From: Limnoglobus sp.
GTDB lineage: Bacteria > Planctomycetota > Planctomycetia > Gemmatales > Gemmataceae
Assembly (NCBI GenBank): GCA_025353985.1
Contig: JANXNT010000056.1
Location: 1 to 9,530 of the forward strand
Length of the DNA: 9,530 nucleotides
Direction: 5' to 3'
Shown: piece by piece, positions 1-4,428 of the stretch
Layout of the letters: each line of letters opens with the position of its first letter
Position numbering within the stretch: position 1 is the first letter of the stretch
Program-made: the position numbers and the translations under genes
Notes under the pieces: generated by a model
The model's input: the letters and a program-made list of their open reading frames with translations, nothing else
Database searches by the model: none
Told to the model about the DNA's origin: nothing

Positions 1-2
1 TG

Positions 3-149
3 GCGATAGACAGACAGGAGTCTGTGAGAAATGCGGTTGCTTTGAACAAGAAGACGCCATTGGAGATCTTGGAGATTTTGTCGAATGACGAGTGGGAAAC
101 CTGCGCGTCGAATGCCCGTTCCCGGATCAATCAATTGGGAAGCGGCTGA
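3..149 (+). CDS. C-terminal end of an LRV (leucine-rich repeat variant)-like protein, 5' partial
   Basis: The frame opens at the window edge and runs 48 codons to a TGA at 147-149. The peptide contains SVRNAVALNKKTPLEILEIL followed by a second, shorter unit SNDEWETCASNARSRINQL. The pattern xxVRxxVAxNxxTPxxxLxxL followed by an Asp-containing turn matches the LRV repeat, an alpha/3-10 helical solenoid unit used for protein-protein contacts. Nothing can be said of the N-terminal part, which lies outside the window. The frame ends just before a palindromic intergenic element. The assignment rests on repeat pattern alone over fewer than 50 residues; another helical solenoid such as a HEAT-like protein is possible. 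The competing ATG frame starting at 85 runs through the palindromes and is not favoured. Confidence 0.6.
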   Translation, partial: AIDRQESVRNAVALNKKTPLEILEILSNDEWETCASNARSRINQLGSG

Positions 150-170
150 ACTGATGTGCTTATACCGTCG

Positions 171-267
171 CGTCCCATGGTTCCACCATGGGCTGACAGA
201 GCGACCCCTTCAGGGTCGGGGTTCTGTTTTCGGTCCTGAAGGGACCGCTCACGTGGCCCATGGGACG
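171..267. repeat. 97-bp palindromic intergenic repeat element with 10-bp inverted ends
   Basis: The ends CGTCCCATGG (171-180) and CCATGGGACG (258-267) are perfect reverse complements. Inside, a first hairpin (CCCATGG 174-180 / CCATGGG 186-192) is followed by CTGACAGA (193-200). A second hairpin has stem CGACCC/GGGTCG and loop CTTCA (202-218). A third has stem CGGTCC/GGACCG and loop TGAAG (231-247), which is the second hairpin mirrored, loop included. The unit is therefore two head-to-head palindromic modules. It fills the gap between the LRV fragment and the 3' end of the YidB-like gene. The hairpins lack a clear T-run, so a terminator role is uncertain. Confidence 0.75.
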
Positions 268-271
268 ATGC

Positions 272-646
272 TTACTGGCCGGGCATTTTGCCGTTGGGCG
301 TCATTTTGTCGACGACGATTGGCAGGTACTTCGAGAGCGATTTTGCGAGATCGGGGAGCGACAGCCCCGATTGTTTGGCCATCTCGTTCATCTTGTCTTC
401 GCCGACGACGTCCTTGACTTGCTCGGGGCTGATCGCCTTGTTTTCGCCGGTGCCGACCCACGAACCGAAGGTGTCGGCCATCCCTTTACCCTTGAACTGG
501 CCGAGCAGAATATCCAACGGGCTGCCGCCACTCGCACCCGCATCGTCCGATTTGCCTTTTAACATCACGTTCATGATAGCATCGGTAATTTTTTTCTTGA
601 TGCTCGAACCGAACAGACTCATGATCATTTGAATAATCTTGTCCAC
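272..646 (-). CDS. YidB/DUF937 family protein
   Basis: This 124-residue protein matches the YidB (DUF937) family. The diagnostic parts are SPLDILLGQF (about residues 42-51), MADTFGSWVGTGENKAISPEQV (56-77) and a C-terminal DLAKSLSKYLPIVVDKMTPNGKMP (99-122). The WVGTGEN.pISPeQ box and the ending LP..VDk.TPnG.lP are the family's hallmark. The N-terminal 30 residues are amphipathic or hydrophobic with no clear cleavage site, and a Gly/Ser/Asp linker follows (31-44). The biochemical role of the family is not established. The start is GTG (644-646), chosen because a GAGG Shine-Dalgarno lies 7 nt upstream; the next Met (residue 7) has none. The gene is divergent from the propeller gene, and its 3' end abuts the palindromic element. 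Family assignment is confident; function is unknown. Confidence 0.88.
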   Translation of the reverse strand: MDKIIQMIMSLFGSSIKKKITDAIMNVMLKGKSDDAGASGGSPLDILLGQFKGKGMADTFGSWVGTGENKAISPEQVKDVVGEDKMNEMAKQSGLSLPDLAKSLSKYLPIVVDKMTPNGKMPGQ

Positions 647-653
647 GACGCGA

Positions 654-657
654 CCTC
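654..657 (-). promoter_or_regulatory. Ribosome binding site fixing the GTG start of the YidB-like gene
   Basis: Read on the minus strand, GAGG sits 7 nt before GTG at 646. It supports the non-ATG start over the internal Met at residue 7. Confidence 0.6.
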
Positions 658-667
658 GTTGAAGGCG

Positions 668-708
668 AACTCACTGCAAGTCGGGTAAAATGCCCGACAG
701 TGTGAGTT
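668..708. promoter_or_regulatory. Nested inverted repeat in the divergent spacer (candidate operator or 5' UTR hairpin)
   Basis: Outer arms AACTCAC (668-674) and GTGAGTT (702-708) enclose inner arms GTCGGG (680-685) and CCCGAC (693-698). CACTG/CAGTG (672-676/698-702) offers an alternative pairing. The inner loop is TAAAATG; TAAAAT (686-691) also resembles a -10 hexamer for the rightward gene, though no good -35 is seen at 16-18 bp. It lies between the starts of two divergent genes, so it could be an operator for both or an RNA hairpin in either leader. It is too far from any coding end, and lacks a T-run, for a terminator. Confidence 0.45.
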
Positions 709-780
709 GTAGCGGAAACGCCGGATGACGGACACGACATCCGAATGGATGTAAACGACTTGACAAAAGGTTCCCAAAAC

Positions 781-1647
781 ATGCGATCGACATTGACTGC
801 GTTCGTTGCCATCGTGGTTTGCGTCGGCGATATTCACGCGGCGGAGCCGGTGCGTTTGACGACCGATGGCGGATACAAGCAGCATTTGCAGTATTCCCCC
901 GATGGCACGAAGCTATTACTCACGCGGATTCACGTTGGCAAAATGACCGTCTGGACAATGGCCAGTTCCGGCAAGGAACTCAAGGAGTTGATCCCTGGCC
1001 ACACGATGCCGTACTTCGATGCGAGTTGGTCGCCCGATGGCAAACGCATCGCGTACGTCTACGACACGCTTCAGGGGCAGGATGGCAAATTTCAAATTAA
1101 CACGTGTGCCGCCGATGGTGGCGACGACAAAGTCTTTATACCGCACAAGGCATTCGAGGAGTCGCCACGTTGGTCGCCCGATGGCAAAACGATGCTCTGG
1201 GTGAGTACCCGCGACGGCAACGCGGAACTGTACACCGTCGATGCCGAGAGCAAGAACCAGAAGCGGTTGACGAGCGAAATTGCCTTCGATTTACACCCGG
1301 CATGGTCGCCCGATGGCAAACAGATTGCTTTCAGCAGTGGGCGAACGGGTCGGCAGAAGCTGTTCACGATGCTCGCGGATGGCACGAAAGTCGTGCGCAT
1401 CACCGACGGCGATTTCCTCGACTCATGGCCCGTTTGGTCGCCCGATGGCAAACGCATCGCGTACGTTTCCAACCGTTCGGGGAACTTCGATATCTGGCTG
1501 ATGAACGCCGACGGCACCGCAGCGAAAAACCTCACGGCACATCCCGGGCAAGACACGTCACCCACTTGGTCGCCCGACGGCAATAGTCTCGCGTTCGTGT
1601 CGAACCGCTCCGGCACCACCGATGTCTATACGATCGCGGTCGAGTAA
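781..1647 (+). CDS. Exported six-bladed PD40/TolB-type beta-propeller protein
   Basis: The 288-residue product begins with a Sec-type signal peptide (M1-R2, hydrophobic TLTAFVAIVVCV, likely cleavage after DIHA, about residue 20). Six PD40 (WD40-like) units follow, each with (W/Y)SPDG: the SPDG cores start near residues 39, 84, 132, 176, 220 and 264, mostly 44 apart. This gives six blades, as in the C-terminal propeller of TolB. The N-terminal alpha/beta domain of TolB is absent, and no tolA/pal-like gene is adjacent, so it should not be called TolB; periplasmic or outer-surface protein or ligand binding is the inferred role. The ATG at 781 is preferred to the in-frame ATG at 745: it places the signal peptide at the N-terminus and has AAAAGG at 765-770. 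The six blades use near-identical DNA for the SPDG turn. Confidence 0.85.
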   Translation: MRSTLTAFVAIVVCVGDIHAAEPVRLTTDGGYKQHLQYSPDGTKLLLTRIHVGKMTVWTMASSGKELKELIPGHTMPYFDASWSPDGKRIAYVYDTLQGQDGKFQINTCAADGGDDKVFIPHKAFEESPRWSPDGKTMLWVSTRDGNAELYTVDAESKNQKRLTSEIAFDLHPAWSPDGKQIAFSSGRTGRQKLFTMLADGTKVVRITDGDFLDSWPVWSPDGKRIAYVSNRSGNFDIWLMNADGTAAKNLTAHPGQDTSPTWSPDGNSLAFVSNRSGTTDVYTIAVE

Positions 1648-1763
1648 ACGCCGTTTGGCAACGTGCCGATTGCGTCGCGTCTCGAAGACACGCCACGACT
1701 TCCTCGCTAGCGCGTTTTGAAGTTGCTCTGTTTACGATCCGTGCGTAGACGACAGACAATCTT

Positions 1764-1808
1764 CGAGCCTGAATGGCTCGTTCTGCCAGCCCAAGGCAAA
1801 GCCTTGGG
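1764..1808 (-). repeat. Palindromic module, left copy inside the 406-bp element
   Basis: Hairpin CGAGCC/GGCTCG with a TGAAT loop, a spacer TTCTGCCAG, then CCCAAGGC-AAA-GCCTTGGG. Reverse-complemented, it has the same order as the right copy and as the first half of the element at 171-267: CCCAwGG hairpin, CTGrCAGA-like spacer, then a 6-bp-stem, 5-nt-loop hairpin. Confidence 0.65.
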
Positions 1809-1969
1809 GACCGTCATTCTTCACGATTCGGCACTGAAAGTGGCCGTTCAGACCTCACCCATAAACCGAGCCTCTCCTCAAAAAGGATGGTTCGGATTGT
1901 CACAATGGATCGCTCGGGCGATGCACCCTGAACGGACCTTTCAGGCCCGATGGTGTTGTGACACCGATA

Positions 1970-2023
1970 CCCAAGGCTTCGCCGACTTCGCCTTGGGCTG
2001 ACAGAATCGGCCCTACAGGCCGA
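1970..2023 (+). repeat. Palindromic module, right copy inside the 406-bp element
   Basis: CCCAAGGC (1970-1977) pairs with GCCTTGGG (1990-1997). CTGACAGA (1998-2005) follows, then TCGGCC/GGCCGA with loop CTACA (2007-2023). CTGACAGA and the CYWCA-type loop are shared with the element at 171-267, although the stems differ by compensating changes (CCCATGG/CCATGGG against CCCAAGG/CCTTGGG). Confidence 0.65.
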
Positions 2024-2107
2024 AAAACGGATTTTTGGAAACGCAAGTATTTCAAGTGCCGATTGTTGAATTGCGGAATAGCGCAACTTCAAAAAGCGCC
2101 AGCGAGG

Positions 2108-2506
2108 GTCCGCCAGACGCGTAAGTTCGTGGACTTTGGGTTGGTGCATCCATCTAATTTCGCAAAGTCAATAAGTTTTAGTCGATTTGACGTAAGTCGG
2201 AATTTGCGTCGTGCACGGACGTACTCAAAAGTGCGCCGAAATGACACAGAAAGGACGCGCAATGACATAGAAAGTGCGCGCAATGACATAGAAAAGGCGC
2301 ATAGTGACCCGAAAAGGTCGGTACTTACGGCAAGTGTGGAATGAAGTGCATTCGACTCAACCCATGACAGGATCACATGATCTGGCAAAAAACCTCGAAA
2401 CGCATCCGCGATTTGCGATCAAAAAGTGGTATTTTGAGACGAAAAAAATACGAAAAACACGGTTTTAGAACTTTCGCAATTGTGACTTACGTCGATTATG
2501 AGAACG
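2108..2506. other. Gene-free spacer, AT-richer than its surroundings
   Basis: Between the inverted-end element and the BBP7 terminator I see no convincing coding sequence. Frames here start inside repeats, lack ribosome binding sites and have low-complexity products. The spacer holds the four 21-bp tandem units, a weak inverted repeat GACTTTG/CAAAGTC (2132-2138/2163-2169), and a distant inverted pair GACGTAAGTC/GACTTACGTC (2189-2198/2484-2493). A small RNA cannot be excluded from sequence alone. Confidence 0.5.
2233..2316. repeat. Four tandem 21-bp repeats
   Basis: Units start at 2233, 2254, 2275 and 2296. The TGAC core recurs at 2242, 2263, 2284 and 2305, exactly 21 bp apart each time. Units 2 and 3 agree at 18 of 21 positions, units 1 and 2 at 16, and unit 4 is degenerate (12 of 21 against unit 3). 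The core is AATGACAyAGAAAr preceded by a GCGC-rich part. Twenty-one bp is two DNA helical turns, so the cores would lie on one face of the helix, suggesting phased protein binding. It is also seven codons, but neither strand offers a supported gene here. Confidence 0.7.
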
Positions 2507-2541
2507 AAAAAACGCCCGCAGATGGTCTCTGCGGGCGTTTT
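2507..2541 (-). terminator. Rho-independent terminator of the BBP7-type gene
   Basis: A perfect 12-bp stem (AACGCCCGCAGA 2511-2522 with TCTGCGGGCGTT 2528-2539) closes a 5-nt loop. On the minus strand it is followed by a run of six T (complement of A 2507-2512, overlapping the stem base). It begins about 15 bp after the TAA of the barrel gene. A shorter T-run on the plus strand could give some bidirectional activity. Confidence 0.9.
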
Positions 2542-2556
2542 GCGTGAGAGTCAGAG

Positions 2557-3960
2557 TTAGTACCGGAACTCCATACCGATGCGGATGCCTTGCACGGTCA
2601 GGCCGGTCGTGTTCCGGTTGAAGGCTGGGAACTGGCCAGGCGTACGATTCGCACCGCTGAAGGTCGGAATCTGGTTCGGATCAACGCGGAGGTCGATCTG
2701 ATCGCCCGCTCGGACGACGTTGTTCAGGTACATGAAGTCATACCCGACGTAGGTCCGAAGTCGTGGCGTGATCTGGCAACCGAGTTTCGCACCGACCCAC
2801 GGCATCACAGCGAACTGGTCATGGGAGTAGCGGCCGATGTTCGATGGCTGCGTGAGCAAGCCACCGGCGAAGGTTTGCGTGGGGCCACCCGGTGGGGTGA
2901 TCGTCGTGAACCCGTTGATTTCGACGACCTGGTGATTGACGCCGAGGGCGACACCTGCACGCACGCCGACGTACCAATGGCTGTATCGACGCTCGGTGGC
3001 AAAGCCGATGTTGGCACCGTGGAAATCGTTCGTCGTACGGAAGTTATCGTTGACGATGAACCGCGTACCGGGGATGACGTTCGTCTGGCCAGGCAACGAC
3101 GTCAGGTCTTCGCGAATGTTGACTTCGTCGGTCAAGTTCAGGTACGTATAGCCGAGCAACAGATCGAAACGGCCACACGGCCCGCAACAAAGGTTCTTAA
3201 CGAAGTTCGCACCGCCACCGATTAGGCTAGTGTTCGAGTTGACAGTCACACTACCGGCCAAAATTCCGGGGGTCGACACTAATTGAGTATCGGGAAATGA
3301 CACCAATTGCGTATCGGGGCGATTCAGGTTCGTGTTGAAGAACGGCCGCGTGATGACTTGCGAGCCATCCGAACCGGAGGTGAACCGGCTGTTCGCGTTG
3401 CCCAGGTAAAAAAAGTTGCCTTCGATGCCGAACTTCTGGCACTCGTCGAGCCATAGCCCCGCGTTCAGATAGAACCCGCTACGAAACTTGTTGTTCAACT
3501 GTTTCGTTGGGTACAGGATCGTCGTCGTGGGTTGGCCGAGGGCACCCGCGATGGAACGGGGCGTTCCGACGGGTGCACTGGTAACGAGTGGCGGGACGTT
3601 CATACCGGAGGTCGTCCAGAAGACGTACCCGGCATCGACCCAAAACCGCCCGAGTGGGCCGCACGGCGTGCAACAGGCCGCCGCTGGTGCGGGGCAATCG
3701 CCGTAGGTGGGGCACGACGTCATACTAGCCCCACCGTTCGCGAGTAAATCGCTGCCAACGGTGGTGGGTACCATCGCCGGTGTCGGTGCTGCGGTGACTG
3801 GTGTGGCAGGCAAAGTCGTAATCGGTGCATCGACGACTGCCCGTGCCAGTCGAACAGCGGGCGCAGCTTTAACGGGTTTGACGGGTGCCGGCTGCTGGGC
3901 AGACAGTCCACCTGCCGCACCAACACAAACGGCAACGCCTCCGAGAAAACGGGTGAGCAT
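2557..3960 (-). CDS. BBP7 family outer-membrane beta-barrel protein
   Basis: This 467-residue protein has a Sec signal peptide (MLTRF then hydrophobic GGVAVCVGAAGGLSA, likely cleavage near residue 21-22). A low-complexity Ala/Pro/Thr/Val linker (about 23-68) and a Cys-rich hinge with CCTPCGP (96-102) follow. The barrel begins at GRFWVDAGYVFWTTSGMNVPPLVTS, the typical opening of the planctomycete BBP7 family, followed by GTP...GxLGQPTTTIL and GLWLDECQKFGIEGNFFYL. A second CCGPCG motif lies at 258-263. Alternating aromatic strands continue to the C-terminal GIRIGMEFRY, a typical outer-membrane barrel end with terminal aromatic. The family is known as planctomycete outer-membrane barrels of unsettled function. 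The start is supported by GGAGG 7 nt upstream. It has its own terminator and is divergent from the giant surface-protein gene. An 8-residue tandem duplication (PDTQLVSF/PDTQLVST) lies at about 215-230. Confidence 0.88.
   Translation of the reverse strand: MLTRFLGGVAVCVGAAGGLSAQQPAPVKPVKAAPAVRLARAVVDAPITTLPATPVTAAPTPAMVPTTVGSDLLANGGASMTSCPTYGDCPAPAAACCTPCGPLGRFWVDAGYVFWTTSGMNVPPLVTSAPVGTPRSIAGALGQPTTTILYPTKQLNNKFRSGFYLNAGLWLDECQKFGIEGNFFYLGNANSRFTSGSDGSQVITRPFFNTNLNRPDTQLVSFPDTQLVSTPGILAGSVTVNSNTSLIGGGANFVKNLCCGPCGRFDLLLGYTYLNLTDEVNIREDLTSLPGQTNVIPGTRFIVNDNFRTTNDFHGANIGFATERRYSHWYVGVRAGVALGVNHQVVEINGFTTITPPGGPTQTFAGGLLTQPSNIGRYSHDQFAVMPWVGAKLGCQITPRLRTYVGYDFMYLNNVVRAGDQIDLRVDPNQIPTFSGANRTPGQFPAFNRNTTGLTVQGIRIGMEFRY
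3275..3322 (-). repeat. 24-bp in-frame tandem duplication within the barrel gene
   Basis: Two 24-nt units (3275-3298 and 3299-3322), 18 of 24 identical, encode successive PDTQLVS-type octapeptides. Being a multiple of three, the duplication keeps the frame and probably lengthens one loop of the barrel. Confidence 0.65.
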
Positions 3961-3966
3961 GGGATT

Positions 3967-3971
3967 CCTCC
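3967..3971 (-). promoter_or_regulatory. Strong Shine-Dalgarno of the BBP7-type gene
   Basis: On the minus strand, GGAGG lies 7 nt before the ATG at 3960-3958, fixing the start that precedes the signal peptide. Confidence 0.75.
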
Positions 3972-3989
3972 GTGAGTCGTACTGGGGTT

Positions 3990-4009
3990 AGCCCAAGTAC
4001 ATATGGGCT
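3990..4009. promoter_or_regulatory. Inverted repeat in the leader of the BBP7-type gene
   Basis: AGCCCA (3990-3995) and TGGGCT (4004-4009) are separated by 8 nt, starting about 20 nt upstream of the Shine-Dalgarno. It could be an operator half-site pair or an mRNA leader hairpin. No partner or promoter elements could be identified with confidence. Confidence 0.35.
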
Positions 4010-4055
4010 GGCGGGAGTGGAACTCATTTCGCTAGACTCCGCACACCTCACACAT

Positions 4056-4076
4056 CGGGTTTAACCGTTAATCCCG
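4056..4076. promoter_or_regulatory. Near-perfect 21-bp palindrome, candidate operator of the divergent envelope genes
   Basis: CGGG (4056-4059) and TTAAC (4061-4065) are mirrored by GTTAA (4067-4071) and CCCG (4073-4076) around a central C. Only the T/T pair at 4060/4072 breaks symmetry. Its size and symmetry fit a dimeric helix-turn-helix regulator site. It lies about 96 bp upstream of the barrel start and about 350 bp upstream of the giant surface-protein start. A 10-bp palindrome TGATCGATCA (4083-4092) lies just beyond. Confidence 0.5.
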
Positions 4077-4215
4077 TGCATTTGATCGATCAGTGAATTG
4101 CCCAAACGGGTGGCCAGCGGCCATTTCAACTGGCGTAAAGCGCACAATCGTTAGGATGCAGAAGCTGAACGTGCGATACATTTTGTTAATTTGGGGCGAC
4201 AGTAACGAATTTGAC

Positions 4216-4245
4216 TTGCGGAGGTATATGATTTTGTAAGATAAT
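4216..4245 (+). promoter_or_regulatory. Weak candidate promoter for the giant surface-protein gene
   Basis: GATAAT (4240-4245) matches five of six -10 positions and lies in the most AT-rich part of the spacer. TTGCGG (4216-4221) is a poor -35 at 18 bp; TTGACT (4211-4216) is a better hexamer but 23 bp away. If used, it gives a leader of roughly 175-180 nt in which I see no clear riboswitch or terminator. Planctomycete promoter consensus is not certain, so this is tentative. Confidence 0.2.
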
Positions 4246-4414
4246 AGTGTCTTGCGGGTGCGGAATATTCTCGCCCAGGAATAACCGCCTCGTTTACGCC
4301 TGCCCCAGCAACGCTTTTTTCGAATGGGATTCATCGAACGAAGTCGACGGTTGTGCGGATTTTTTAGCATTCGACACGGACGTTGGAAAGCCAGGGGTTT
4401 GTATCTCACACCAT

Positions 4415-4420
4415 GAGAGG
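4415..4420 (+). promoter_or_regulatory. Ribosome binding site deciding the start of the giant surface protein
   Basis: GAGAGG lies 8 nt before ATG at 4429. The ATG at 4413 overlaps this site but leads to a 12-codon out-of-frame stop, so 4429 is the start. Confidence 0.65.
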
Positions 4421-4428
4421 CTTCAATT

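Larger units (their letters stand above)
1702..2107. mobile_element. About 406-bp non-coding element with 25-bp imperfect inverted ends and internal mirrored palindromes (MITE/REPIN-like)
   Basis: The outer arms are 25 nt each (1702-1726 and 2083-2107) and match at 23 of 25 positions as reverse complements; each arm contains CCTCGCT at its outer end and TTTTGAAGTTGC at its inner end. Inside, the left half has a hairpin with loop TGAAT (1764-1780) then CCCAAGGC/GCCTTGGG (1790-1808). The right half has the reverse order: CCCAAGGC/GCCTTGGG (1970-1997), CTGACAGA, then a hairpin with loop CTACA (2007-2023). A second mirrored pair lies closer to the centre (1829-1850 and 1929-1949). No credible gene is present, so any transposition would need an enzyme supplied in trans. 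A clean target-site duplication was not found; CGCCA occurs at 1691-1695 and 2111-2115 but not flush with the ends. Calling it mobile is inference. Confidence 0.55.

Noticed and set aside
745..780. In-frame ATG at 745 as start of the propeller gene
   Set aside because: No Shine-Dalgarno lies before it, and it would put 12 polar residues in front of the signal peptide; 781 fits better.
781..1647. Calling the propeller gene tolB
   Set aside because: It lacks the TolB N-terminal domain and any tol-pal neighbours; only the six-bladed PD40 part is shared.
1691..2115. CGCCA at 1691-1695 and 2111-2115 as a target-site duplication of the inverted-end element
   Set aside because: The copies lie at unequal distances from the element ends (6 and 3 bp gaps), and a 5-mer is easily found by chance.
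1717..2388. Frames of 94-128 residues in the spacer after the propeller gene
   Set aside because: They start inside palindromic or inverted-end sequence, have low-complexity or heptad products caused by the 21-bp repeats, and lack a supporting ribosome binding site.
2590..3225. 211-residue plus-strand frame opposite the barrel gene
   Set aside because: Antisense shadow of the BBP7-type gene, which has a signal peptide, ribosome binding site, terminator and family motifs.
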